A stretch of 47,854 nucleotides of DNA from Chitinophagales bacterium (GCA_022360175.1 JAKSDI010000272.1:1-47854), one strand, 5' to 3'. Shown: positions 20,701-29,681, counted from the stretch's first letter. Translations and numbers: made by a program. The notes: generated by a model from the letters alone, not told the origin.

Positions 20701-22341
20701 TTTGACACAGAGCCTACATATACAAAATTTGGTTATGGCCCTGATCAAAATAGATGGAAGCGATATGAACACGATGAAGAGATATTTACGGCTACTACGT
20801 TTTATATTCGTGATGCTCAGGGAAATGTAATGGCTGTTTATGAAGACTATGATCAGAATGGGGGAGGGCAGGCTTTCCACTTGCGTGAACAACATCTTTA
20901 TGGGAGCAGCCGTTTGGGAGTATATGTTAGAAAATTGGATGGCCTTCCTACTCAGTTACCCTCTGGAGATGGAGCAGTAATAACCGCCAAACTTGGACAG
21001 AAACGCTATGAAGTAACCAATCATTTAGGTAATGTAATGCAAACTATAAGTGATAGGAAAAAGCCCATCTCATTATATAATGATGGCAGTCCATTAGTTG
21101 CTGAAGTTTTTTATGCGACACTGTTAAACTCTAGAAACTACTTCCCTTTTGGAATGGAAATAAATTCATATGCAACAGCAGGAGAAGAGACGACAGAGTA
21201 TCTAAATAATTGGGGTCGAACATATCGTTATGGCTTCAATGGCAAGGAGAATGATGGGCGCTTTCAATGGGGAGGAGCCACTCACTATGATTATGGCTTC
21301 AGGATATACAACCCGGCTATTGGTAGATTTTTGAGTGTGGATCCATTGACTAGGTCTTATCCTGAGTTAACGCCTTATCAATTCGCGCAAAACTCTCCAA
21401 TAGTAGCGATTGACTTGGACGGTTTAGAAGCCGAAGGAACGAATGAGGATATTAACGAAACATTCCAAGGGAGAGTGTTGCCTACTGTTAATATTTCAGC
21501 AAAAGCAGAGGGTAGCAATTATGATCAATCATATGATCGTTATGGTTCTGGAAACTTGACTTGGAGTCAGTATCAAAAACAGTATGGACTTGAAGGCTGG
21601 TCTTATGAAAATTATAGCAGTTATTACGATAATGTATTATCAGGTGGGTTTGACGACTATGTTGCGGAACAAGACAGAATAGAAAGAGAAAGAGTAGCTA
21701 TGGAAAAGTTGACTATATTTACAGCTCCATTTAAAGCATTAGAAAATATAGTTTATTTTTTGCCCGGAGGGCAAGGAGTTGGGTTATCTATAAGAGGAAG
21801 TTCTTTATTGGCTGGGAGAGTTATACAATCGCCTATAACTGGGAATGTTCTCGTATCAGGACGAGTTAGCTGGGGGATTGGGGGAAAACTTAATGGATTT
21901 AATCTTACACCAACTCCTAAAGATTTTTATAGTATTAATTCTAACTATCCTGCTTTTGGCTATACAGATAATTGTTCAAACTGTGTTAGTAGTGTTAATA
22001 ATTTATTGCAGTTTGGTGAGTTTTCTCCTGCGTTACCTTTATCAAAAGGAGTAACGTTAACACAAATTGAAGCTCAGTATGGTGCTACATTTAGTAAACA
22101 GTTTACAAGCGCTAGTAAACTAGGTAATCATTTAAGTAGATTACCTAATAATACGCATATAGGTGTAAATATTAATAGAGGGTTGAATGGTGCACATATA
22201 GTTCATGGACAAATTCATTCAGGGTATATTAAAATTCTAGATGCACAACCTAGAGGGGTAACTTATCCTTTTAAAAGTATAGAAGGAGGATATTATAAGT
22301 ATATTAATACAACAGGAAAGATTGGTTTACAAATAAAGTGA
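14722..22341 (+). CDS. RHS/DUF6443-type protein with papain-fold (Tox-PL-like) C-terminal toxin
   Basis: The protein has 2539 residues with an N-terminal signal peptide (MITLLRINILALLVLLCVNP). A DUF6443-like segment lies near residues 315-400 (ISYYDGSQKGRQSVT, YDYNGRPALNVMPAPS). A long Cys-rich region spans ~625-1350 (CYDCGFDVKVTISDNCG), followed by YD repeats from ~1430 (YYYDQAGNLVQTIPPAGVV). The RHS-associated core is YNPAIGRFLSVDPL...NSPIVAIDLDGLE, with putative autoprotease Asp residues D2207 and D2231/D2233 and expected cleavage after L2235. The ~304-residue tip has NCSNCVSSVNNLL (C2418, C2421), GAHIVHGQI (H2492) and ILDAQPRG (D2507, Q2509). This is the Cys-His-Asp layout of papain-fold glutamine deamidase toxins (Tox-PL). 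The tip is more AT-rich than the core, as expected of an exchanged module. It has no type IX sorting tail. Confidence 0.8.
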   Translation: MITLLRINILALLVLLCVNPIWAVKEKYSNEIKAKPLSASASPLVVQDYKFGDATEEAKIDYDYAPQYENLIMVEIVEDNFEIKPVATTYRIDLEIAFWAEGSDPLSAPTELIPSTSFYIDYDPGTFPFADTFRETEFRQYFKRMGNRKMEITVLSVVDEGSTGEALPEMRVYGEIVVNRKYNFNKANVLNNAQPSFSNAVVIQNQTILELDWEHYAGAEAYDLEWTFYDKESKIGQKIIEGQGATVGSINELFRDNASRVTLEKESYRINLLYPEGYLFYRLRAVRNIEGFREVSNWTTDGAVSIAVDGWPDKIALGWHEGQNLNWQAQTMFAEEGKNVPSISYYDGSQKGRQSVTLSNSTGHPIVSESLYDYNGRPALNVMPAPSEQTHIGFHDNWSLQSPGVPYTKAHFDIGDCSVTPPPMNNNGGAARYYSSKNFLLPQDPNDPDYAEDLENAGKALYIPDSEGYPYAITEYTPDGTGRIKRQSGVGLELKMDSGHETKYYYARASQQEIDRLFGNSIGHESHYFKNMVIDPNKQASVSYTDAHGRTIATALAGGKPDGLDEIEGYGIKHTIIRDLLSDIRRDNRLVSNYTFLVTEEQNHAFSYILYHQYEDDTGLQALSYKPSCYVNTPKCYDCGFDVKVTISDNCGNAFNGGSPQELFNFSNYFETLNYDCNPFFPLLSNESVSLPIGEYKVRKELVLNETVLEEYLGDFLSEEECLPSYNDILNNLINQLDITSCEVDCNSCEDDVPEISSIRDHLLGTDYTMEEYDNATLQAEAIQQALLEQCDLMCNAVSECEIMEEMMEADMHPGGQYALYDYDLATNTYSVNDPTSILYNNKYQDLLDGAEYLDELGNPDMIYFNGELVKPTEVDLATFIVNFKSSWARPLVEKYHPEYCYLAWCEDESNGNYESDQWDANLYDIETYAEAVAEGIIDAEGNFLNDPFFNGGPGADCIAEMQAYLDHVIPYDENSPSLLELVEESVWGVDCETEFGEGTDAENDLAWQLLYQMYLSFKMQVMASKWDAIAGCDNSCIGNGELFCGGVDCINTDAEGALINLCNSGNINYYRDKESRVQIIHPYNTTTEPVTVEDLYQMMEDATGAIVASCQDECTTSADAWLLRLEACIAANPGVDVDALRNDLIAICQYSCDVSHPGGASSIPFPDDPNLIDPPAASFVAVIQSYFGSDVCDLVCNPYLIDYPRPYGEETYLGARPVNSLSNSCICERLNEVESYFTNPDAYAVDSEEYREALSTFLLDYSEAPLRATDILIIKEQCNSTQASLYLPHQIYIPPYLECGTCVTKADIQNILDNIEGVNGSVIDLGTDCGATGATLEELEAIYLNYQLGFQLTAAEYQAFMNNTEASPHLLCPQTPFEIIAEGPNCVEQLYESVLVEAQLLYDEQIEALKEEFINEYYAFCLSNVREKLNVRTEDNTEYHYTLYYYDQAGNLVQTIPPAGVVPLATSELEGVVQHRESPDMHPAVYPAHDPNLVTAYKYNSFNEIIEEQAPDVSVKQYWYDPLGRVYASQDGRQQDMVNGSIAYYSYTEYDELGRIVEVGEVSTSQSPDQVDWSQGYDVAITNWTEDAQASKSYITHTFYDVVPPFTIPAFGPEGQQNLRTRISSVTFDEVGDTDDNTYDYASHYSYDAVGNVKVLVQEIQELATYGTENQYKVIEYDYDHISGKVNAVKYQEDEYDQFTHRYRYDEDNRLIEVWTSEEEVDNDLSILWTRDAAYDYYLHGPLARKELGHYNVQGMDYAYTLQGWIKMLNSGRGLGTHDMGKDGIIDAENMRSLYTARDAYFYALGYFEEDYKPIGPDVNLEYVYAGSGFNAASPSLYNGNIRNKVHVLYMEESLKEGEAYTYDQLHRLKSMNVWSNMDGATDSWLPGGSPISGPRVDNITYDANGNIQSLTRRGFEVGGAIIDDLTYNYSNSGNQLISVNDASTFANVFKDQLKTGLHSYEYDNSGNLTRDVFGEMDITWTPYGKVADVDNFDTEPTYTKFGYGPDQNRWKRYEHDEEIFTATTFYIRDAQGNVMAVYEDYDQNGGGQAFHLREQHLYGSSRLGVYVRKLDGLPTQLPSGDGAVITAKLGQKRYEVTNHLGNVMQTISDRKKPISLYNDGSPLVAEVFYATLLNSRNYFPFGMEINSYATAGEETTEYLNNWGRTYRYGFNGKENDGRFQWGGATHYDYGFRIYNPAIGRFLSVDPLTRSYPELTPYQFAQNSPIVAIDLDGLEAEGTNEDINETFQGRVLPTVNISAKAEGSNYDQSYDRYGSGNLTWSQYQKQYGLEGWSYENYSSYYDNVLSGGFDDYVAEQDRIERERVAMEKLTIFTAPFKALENIVYFLPGGQGVGLSIRGSSLLAGRVIQSPITGNVLVSGRVSWGIGGKLNGFNLTPTPKDFYSINSNYPAFGYTDNCSNCVSSVNNLLQFGEFSPALPLSKGVTLTQIEAQYGATFSKQFTSASKLGNHLSRLPNNTHIGVNINRGLNGAHIVHGQIHSGYIKILDAQPRGVTYPFKSIEGGYYKYINTTGKIGLQIK

Positions 22342-22346
22342 CATAA

Positions 22347-22703
22347 ATGACAGAAGATACGGCAAAAAACTTAATAAAAAAGAAGCTTATTGAGGATCGA
22401 TTAGATGGTTATACTATATATGGTATGTATCCTGAAAATTTTGGATGGGTATTTATATTAAACTTACCACCTGATGAGAATATAGTAGGAGGTACTAGTG
22501 CTTTTTTAATTGATAAAGAATCAGCTTACATACGCGGATTTTCTCAGAGGCATGTGAAAGATGTTATTACATATTATCAAAGGAATAATGGTTATGTTGA
22601 AGAGATAAGAGATGCAACAGTATATTATCGACCATTTACCCCCCCAAAAAAAAAATCCCTTATAGATAAAATTAAGATGTTCTTTTTTAAGAATAGAAGA
22701 TAG
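22347..22703 (+). CDS. Candidate immunity protein (Imm35/YrhB-like)
   Basis: The protein has 118 residues, starts 5 bases after the toxin stop, and has no signal peptide, so it should act in the cytoplasm. It begins with an amphipathic helix (TAKNLIKKKLIEDR). Then come GWVFILNLPP, an AFLIDKESAYI strand pair and a second helix (QRHVKDVITYYQRNNG). This order matches the Imm35/YrhB-like pattern, in which GW[VF]F is followed by a [IVF][IVL]DK turn and a His/Tyr-rich helix. The C-terminus is basic (KKKSLIDKIKMFFFKNRR). Position and size alone support an immunity role; family assignment is moderate. It should neutralise the papain-fold tip of the preceding protein. Confidence 0.65.
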   Translation: MTEDTAKNLIKKKLIEDRLDGYTIYGMYPENFGWVFILNLPPDENIVGGTSAFLIDKESAYIRGFSQRHVKDVITYYQRNNGYVEEIRDATVYYRPFTPPKKKSLIDKIKMFFFKNRR

Positions 22704-22936
22704 AGACTTGGAATGGCCTTTTAGGGGCTGGCCCTTGCTGCCTAAACTACTTGCTGCACAATGGCCTGAAACACTGTCTTGTAATTATGAAGGATGAAGT
22801 AGGAATTATGAAATGGTGTGCATCCCTAAATACAGTTGATTTAGCTGAGCGTAGACTAATACAAGAGGCTGATTGAAGTAATAAAACTTTTGCCAACGTA
22901 GAGTCGGCTCAGGCTGCTCTAGGTATGCTGCTCTAA
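22697..22936 (+). pseudogene. Degenerate coding relic after the immunity gene
   Basis: A frame overlapping the end of the immunity gene stays open for 59 codons (contains NGLLGAGPCCLNYLLHNGLK and SLNTVDLAERRLIQEAD). After one TGA the same frame continues SNKTFANVESAQAALGMLL before a TAA. The continuity across the stop and the protein-like composition suggest decay of an older gene, perhaps a displaced toxin tip or immunity gene or a mobile-element gene. No family recognised; chance openness is not excluded. Confidence 0.25.
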
Positions 22937-23032
22937 AGCCAAGGTATATGAAGAACACTAAAACTAAGAATGCTGTGTGAAGATTATTCCCCTTCGGTCA
23001 CGAGATAGCTGCGCTAAGTTGCATCTTCGTAA

Positions 23033-23052
23033 TCTATATCGATCGATATAGA
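23033..23052. repeat. 20-base perfect palindrome
   Basis: TCTATATCGATCGATATAGA reads identically on both strands. It lies about 330 bases from the katG stop and is not near a gene start. It could be a protein-binding site or the tip of a larger inverted structure. Confidence 0.4.
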
Positions 23053-23121
23053 GTGTTTTATGTCAATGAGGTAGGAGATTCACTTTATAGAGGAGCTTTT
23101 TTATACAAAAAAACAGAATAA

Positions 23122-23194
23122 CCAAAGATGAAAGCGTAAGGCTTTTGAGCAACTTTTAAAAGCATGCAAAGCCATTAATAACCTTCATCTTTGG
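23122..23194. repeat. 73-base hairpin
   Basis: The ends CCAAAGATGAA (23122-23132) and TTCATCTTTGG (23184-23194) are perfect inverted repeats. Inside, GGCTTT and AAAGCC, and also GCTTTT and AAAAGC, can pair. It might act as a boundary structure downstream of either the toxin locus or katG. Confidence 0.4.
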
Positions 23195-23215
23195 AATTCT
23201 TGAAATACAAAGCAA

Positions 23216-23339
23216 GAAGAGATTTAAACTTTGCTTGATAAAGCATCACGTTACCCATCTGGGAGGGGTATAGCCCTGTGCTCCCTCGGGGAGCTGTCCG
23301 CAGGACTGAGGGGGACACTCTATAAGTTTAAATCACTTC
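23216..23339. repeat. 124-base MITE-like element with GC-rich core
   Basis: The ends GAAGAGATTTAAACTT and AAGTTTAAATCACTTC are inverted repeats matching at 15 of 16 positions. The interior (about 23260-23320) is strikingly G/C-rich for this genome and contains a GCTCCC-TCG-GGGAGC hairpin followed by GTCC-GCA-GGAC. It ends 44 bases from the katG stop and could serve as its 3' structure. Confidence 0.4.
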
Positions 23340-23383
23340 CAACGCTTATTTAAAAGTGCAAACATAGCATCTCTTAAGTTAAT

Positions 23384-25618
<2,235 letters not shown>

Positions 25619-25626
25619 TTAAAAAG

Positions 25627-25643
25627 TCGATAGTTTTTATCGA
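25627..25643. promoter_or_regulatory. Candidate operator dyad upstream of katG
   Basis: TCGATA-GTTTT-TATCGA is a perfect 6-base dyad with a 5-base spacer, 39 bases upstream of the katG start in the 214-base divergent gap. Its spacing and position suit a dimeric regulator of peroxide response, but no regulator gene is in the window and the match to known OxyR or PerR boxes is not convincing. Confidence 0.35.
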
Positions 25644-25802
25644 TTGTTATTATGTAATTATAGATTTCGTCTATGTTTGAAGGTTAGCAAGTTGTAATAG
25701 TCTGAGTGTGAAAGATATCTCAATTGTCATCGACATTTCTCCGTTTTACATTTTGTATTTAGCGATACATGTTAACTATATTCACGATAAAATTAAGAAC
25801 TT

Positions 25803-26204
25803 ATGATGGAGTGGTATATCCCGATTACAATCCTGCCTGCTGTAGGAATGCTTATATTATCCACTACAGGTCAAATGATGGCCTTGAGTAATGAGATAGC
25901 AGGTTTATTAGGAGTGAAGTGCACCCCTTTTCAGCACGAAGTTTCTGATCTTAAGATCGTCCAGTTAAATCGCCTTACGAGGGCAGCAGCATTATTGTAT
26001 GTTTCTGCAGCTTGTTTTGTCCTTTCGGGAATTCTTGGTGCGATTCTTCCAGAAAATATCACAATCATGCTACCCAATTATGTATTGGTTTTTGGTGTTA
26101 TCCTGGTATTGATTGCTTTGGTGTTATTGATGAATTATGGTTTTCATGCGATAAGTATTCGCAAAATGCAGCATAAACATAATCATGAGATGAGAGAGGG
26201 CTAA
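25803..26204 (+). CDS. DUF2721-family membrane protein
   Basis: The protein has 133 residues with three hydrophobic segments (about 6-24, 58-82 and 90-113). The loop after the first segment (ALSNEIAGLLGV) and the conserved helix QLNRLTRAAALLYVSAACF match the DUF2721 family of small inner-membrane proteins of unknown function. The tail is His/Lys-rich (RKMQHKHNHEMREG). Translation may begin at either of two adjacent ATG codons. It diverges from katG but there is no known functional tie. Confidence 0.75.
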   Translation: MMEWYIPITILPAVGMLILSTTGQMMALSNEIAGLLGVKCTPFQHEVSDLKIVQLNRLTRAAALLYVSAACFVLSGILGAILPENITIMLPNYVLVFGVILVLIALVLLMNYGFHAISIRKMQHKHNHEMREG

Positions 26205-26269
26205 GCACCTATCAAACAAAGAAAAAAGTAATTTTGAGCATTTGTATTATCACTAATATTTTCTCTGAT

Positions 26270-27064
26270 ATGAAAAATCACATGGTTTTGAGCTTCTTTT
26301 TGATTGGGGCAATCAATACTCTCTTATTTACCTCCTGTAAAAAAGAAGATGATAGTGGGGCAGAATTACTTCCCCTGGATAATTGTAGAGTAGCAAATTA
26401 TACTACAACTTCAAATAGAGAATCGGATGCAGATTTATATATAGAATTCTCTTATGATACGGATGGAAATGTTATTGGAAGGCAACACTTCAGTGATGAT
26501 ACACTAAATATAACTTCAGTTTATGAAAGGGATTATTTAGGAAGGCTTATGAGGCTTGAGTTTCTTAACTCTAGGAATGAGTTATACCTTTATAAGGAAT
26601 ATCAATTTATTGGTGAAAGCGACATCGTATCTGAGTATACTTCATATTCAGAGACAAATGCAGTTTTTTATAGTGTTTATTACACTTATGAAGAGGGAAC
26701 TAATCGAATAGTTACAGACAGTAGTGATTGGGGGGCTTGGGGTTATGAACGTACATATGAGTATGATGATGAAAATCACACAAGAACAATTTTGATTAGT
26801 AAAGATGGTATATATCATGGCAAAAAGATTACTACGTTTGACCCTGAACTTGCATATCCACTCTTAAAAACCGGTCCTTTGTACTATAAGTCTCCTTCAG
26901 CTATAGTCAGTCATGAGTCTTATGATGAGAATGATGAATTAGAAAAAAATAACTCTTATACAATTGCTTATGATATAGATGAGGAGGATCAAAAGATACA
27001 TATGGTCTATAATTATCAATCAGGAAAGGTATCTGAAAGAATTATATCCTATGACTGCGAATAA
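26270..27064 (+). CDS. YD-repeat-like lipoprotein
   Basis: The protein has 264 residues. The ATG at 26270 gives a type II signal peptide ending in the lipobox LFTSC; an upstream in-frame TTG would add a poor leader. The mature part contains YD/RHS-type beta hairpins: FSYDTDGNVIGRQHF, YERDYLGRLMRLEF, RTYEYDDENHTRTILISKDG. This organisation is found in DUF4595-like surface lipoproteins of Bacteroidota. It has no toxin tip and no RHS core, so it is not an effector. It stands alone, with a hairpin element immediately downstream. Likely outer-membrane anchored; function unknown. Confidence 0.7.
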   Translation: MKNHMVLSFFLIGAINTLLFTSCKKEDDSGAELLPLDNCRVANYTTTSNRESDADLYIEFSYDTDGNVIGRQHFSDDTLNITSVYERDYLGRLMRLEFLNSRNELYLYKEYQFIGESDIVSEYTSYSETNAVFYSVYYTYEEGTNRIVTDSSDWGAWGYERTYEYDDENHTRTILISKDGIYHGKKITTFDPELAYPLLKTGPLYYKSPSAIVSHESYDENDELEKNNSYTIAYDIDEEDQKIHMVYNYQSGKVSERIISYDCE

Positions 27065-27068
27065 ACTG

Positions 27069-27262
27069 GTGTTTTGTAAAGTGTGAAACGATGAGTGAGG
27101 TGTCTGTGAATTTTATGCTTAATCCCTGCCCGCCGTCAAGACTTTGGCAGGCAAGAAGGCAGAGGTTCTCGCGCATAGCAGCGCTACGCAAGGGGTTCTC
27201 TAACGAAGAGTAAGCATAAAAGATACCACAAATTACTCGTCTTTTGATACTTTACAAAACAC
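27069..27262. repeat. 194-base MITE-like inverted-repeat element A
   Basis: Perfect 14-base terminal inverted repeats (GTGTTTTGTAAAGT / ACTTTACAAAACAC) are extended by imperfect pairing to about 50 bases per arm, including TTTTATGCTTA / TAAGCATAAAA. The centre holds a smaller hairpin (GCGCATAGCAGCGCTACGC). There is no coding capacity. It fills most of the 309-base gap between two convergent genes, so it may also terminate both transcripts. Confidence 0.6.
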
Positions 27263-27373
27263 TAACTTCTTAAAAACTAAAAAGGCGGCCTGGCTTGAAA
27301 AGCCAGACCGCCGTGTGCCACATCATCATATTTCTTTAGCGTTAGCGTCTTTTGCTGGGTGATTTCTTGTCGT

Positions 27374-28651
27374 TTATGGCTTTGTAGACGCTTCGTATTC
27401 TATACCTAATTGAGCCAGCAGTTTTAGAGAATTAGCTTTTACATTAGGTGGAGGATTGAGTGAAAGTGATTTCTTTAGAACTTTTACAGCTTTTTCCTTT
27501 TCTCCTGCAGCTACATAAGCTTCTCCAAGACTATCCCATACATTAGGGTCTTCCGGATGCTTGTCTACATTAGCTTCAAAAACTTTAATTGCTTTTTCTG
27601 TTTTTCCAGAAAATAGAAGCTGATAGCCGTAATTGTTTAGTTCGCCATTAGAACCTTTATCAATAGCTGCTTCATATGCTTTTTCTGCTCCTTTTTTATC
27701 TCCCTTAGCTTTCATTATTTTGGCCTTGGTCATCATTGCCGTCATAGTAGGATTCATAGCTACGGCCTGATCTGACCAACTGAATGCTTTGTCATATTCA
27801 CCTTCCTGCATAGCATAAGTAGCTGCTGCATTGTATTCTTTCCAGGTGCAAGGCATCGCTTCCAGGTCTTTTTCCAGGGTTTTCCAGGCAGCTTTCTGAT
27901 CTCCTTTTACTTTAGCTGCCAGCTTGGCTTTTACTACCATATTTTGTGGTGTAGGAGTAGAGAAAACAGATCTGCTAGCCCACTGAAGTGCTTCTTTGTG
28001 ATTGACATCATTTACCAAACAGTAATTAGCGGCTTCGTGCCATCCTTGCCAGCTAAAACCAGCTTTGTTATTGAGTTCCTTTCTCATGCTATTTACTACA
28101 GATTCGTGCACATCAACACTTATAGCAAAAGGAACTTCCAGATTGGCCCAATGAAGGACACAAGTTGCCTGGTCTGATTCTAGGCCTGTAAACCCATAGG
28201 AAAGATACTCTTCGAAAGCTTCTGTTTTTCTAGGCTTCACGTTTACACGTAAGGCATCATTTTTTTCATTATAGCTATAGCTGCCCCATGCAGAATGGTC
28301 TTTAGAAAAGATAATTACCCATTCTTGTTCTCCAGGAATCATATGCAGCCCATATTTTCCAGCAGCTAATTCTTTCCCTTCTATGCTTACTTTTTCAGTA
28401 AACTTAATGACTGTATTGTCATTGGCACCAGCACGCCATACTGCGCCGTAGGGTACCAGTTTGCCCCATACTTTTCTTTCCTTTACAGCAGGGCGATGAT
28501 AAGAAACGTAAACATCTGTGAGACCTATTGTCTGCCCGGTCAGTGCTTTAGGACTCGCATTGGGGGACTCAAGAATTTGCGTTTGTGCGGAAGATGTTGA
28601 AGGGAGCCATGCAATGGCTATTACAAATAGTAGTAGGGTTATTCTTTTCAT
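27374..28651 (-). CDS. DUF2911 plus TPR periplasmic protein
   Basis: The protein has 425 residues and a signal peptide (ITLLLFVIAIAWLPSTSSAQ). Residues ~25-185 are a DUF2911 domain, recognisable by YHRPAVKERKVWGKLVPYG, VWRAGANDNTVIKF and AAGKYGLHMIPGE. Residues ~195-415 form TPR-like helices (YDKAFSWSDQAVAMNPTM, KAEKAYEAAIDKGS-type, PNVWDSLGEAYVAAGEKEKA). This fusion is common in Bacteroidota; the DUF2911 function is unknown. It is transcribed toward element A and its start lies about 200 bases from the stop of the following two-component pair. Predicted periplasmic. Confidence 0.85.
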   Translation of the reverse strand: MKRITLLLFVIAIAWLPSTSSAQTQILESPNASPKALTGQTIGLTDVYVSYHRPAVKERKVWGKLVPYGAVWRAGANDNTVIKFTEKVSIEGKELAAGKYGLHMIPGEQEWVIIFSKDHSAWGSYSYNEKNDALRVNVKPRKTEAFEEYLSYGFTGLESDQATCVLHWANLEVPFAISVDVHESVVNSMRKELNNKAGFSWQGWHEAANYCLVNDVNHKEALQWASRSVFSTPTPQNMVVKAKLAAKVKGDQKAAWKTLEKDLEAMPCTWKEYNAAATYAMQEGEYDKAFSWSDQAVAMNPTMTAMMTKAKIMKAKGDKKGAEKAYEAAIDKGSNGELNNYGYQLLFSGKTEKAIKVFEANVDKHPEDPNVWDSLGEAYVAAGEKEKAVKVLKKSLSLNPPPNVKANSLKLLAQLGIEYEASTKP

Positions 28652-28852
28652 AGTAGTCGGTGATTTTAACGACTAGCTATTTGACCCGGGAAGGGAGCTG
28701 AATATATATCCAGCCCTTCTCAGATCAATAGGTGTAACAGTCGTTTGGTGATTTCTGATATAAAAGTAAGAGTGCAAACGGCTGTTTCCAAGTGTTTTGT
28801 GGCCAGTGGAGAAAAATGTGATGAATGGTTAAGAGATGTTAAGATGATATCT

Positions 28853-29632
28853 TTAGTGCAATTCTTTCTCTTTAATGAATTCCTGGATAGTGTCTTTATA
28901 GGATCGGCTGGATGTAAGACAAGCTCCATTTTTCAAATGGAAAGCATATTGGTTATTGCCTTCATAGTGTACTTCCTGGAGGTAATTAATATTTACTAAG
29001 ATAGAACGATGGATACGCAAAAAGAGATCGGGATCTAGTTGGTCTTCGATCGTTTGAAGCGTTTGACGAATCAGGTGTTTTTTAGGATTCGTAACAACGC
29101 GTAAATAATTGCCATCAGATTCGAAATAATAAATATCTAGTACATTGACATTTTGGGTAAAGCCTTTTTCCTTAATTTCTAACTGTGAAAGATATGGAGA
29201 TGAATTTTGTTGATGAGATTCGAGCAATTGAATCATTTTATAATGTACTTCTGCATCTTTTTTGCGCTTGATTTGCTCATAGGCGTGTTCTACGGCTCTG
29301 GTAAAACGCTCTTCATCATATGGCTTGAGCAGATAATCTACCGCTTGTACATCAAAAGCCTTAAGGGCATATTGATCATAAGCTGTTACAAAAATAATGA
29401 AAGGAAGTGGGTGAAGTGATTCGTCAGAAAGTACATCAAAGCCGTTTAGGTCAGGCATTTGAATATCGAGGAAAACAAGGTCGGGCCGATAATCGCGGAT
29501 AGCCTTGATTGCTTCTTTCCCATTCTTGCATTCGGCACTAATTTGTATATAGTCGAATTGCTCCAGGAGCTTGACGATTCGTGCTCTAGCCAGGGGCTCG
29601 TCATCTACTACCAATGTTTTTATTTGTTTCAT
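28853..29632 (-). CDS. LytTR-family response regulator (pair 1)
   Basis: The protein has 259 residues. Receiver domain 1-120: acidic pocket VVDDEP, phosphoacceptor D56 in DLVFLDIQMPDLNG, and YLLKPYDEERF with the conserved Lys. The LytTR DNA-binding domain covers about 150-255 (YYFESDGNYLRVV, FLRIHRSILVNINYL, LTSSRSYKDTIQEF). It is the partner of the kinase encoded just upstream on the same strand (49-base gap). LytTR regulators bind paired direct repeats at promoters; the target here is unknown. Confidence 0.92.
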   Translation of the reverse strand: MKQIKTLVVDDEPLARARIVKLLEQFDYIQISAECKNGKEAIKAIRDYRPDLVFLDIQMPDLNGFDVLSDESLHPLPFIIFVTAYDQYALKAFDVQAVDYLLKPYDEERFTRAVEHAYEQIKRKKDAEVHYKMIQLLESHQQNSSPYLSQLEIKEKGFTQNVNVLDIYYFESDGNYLRVVTNPKKHLIRQTLQTIEDQLDPDLFLRIHRSILVNINYLQEVHYEGNNQYAFHLKNGACLTSSRSYKDTIQEFIKEKELH

Positions 29633-29681
29633 AGCTACTGTTTTAAACTTAAGGCAATTTTACTTTACTATTTAATAGGCC

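Larger units (their letters stand above)
22937..23383. other. Gene-free gap with palindrome and hairpins
   Basis: No convincing gene is visible between the relic frame and katG. The stretch holds a 20-base perfect palindrome, a 73-base hairpin and a 124-base element flanked by short inverted repeats, listed separately. A segment near 22990-23030 (CTTCGGTCACGAGATAGC and following) looks like the low-complexity intergenic repeats common in Bacteroidota genomes. Confidence 0.5.

Noticed and set aside
14722-22341. Type VI secretion RHS effector
   Set aside because: The protein has a Sec signal peptide, no PAAR or VgrG-related N-terminus, and no type VI genes are nearby.
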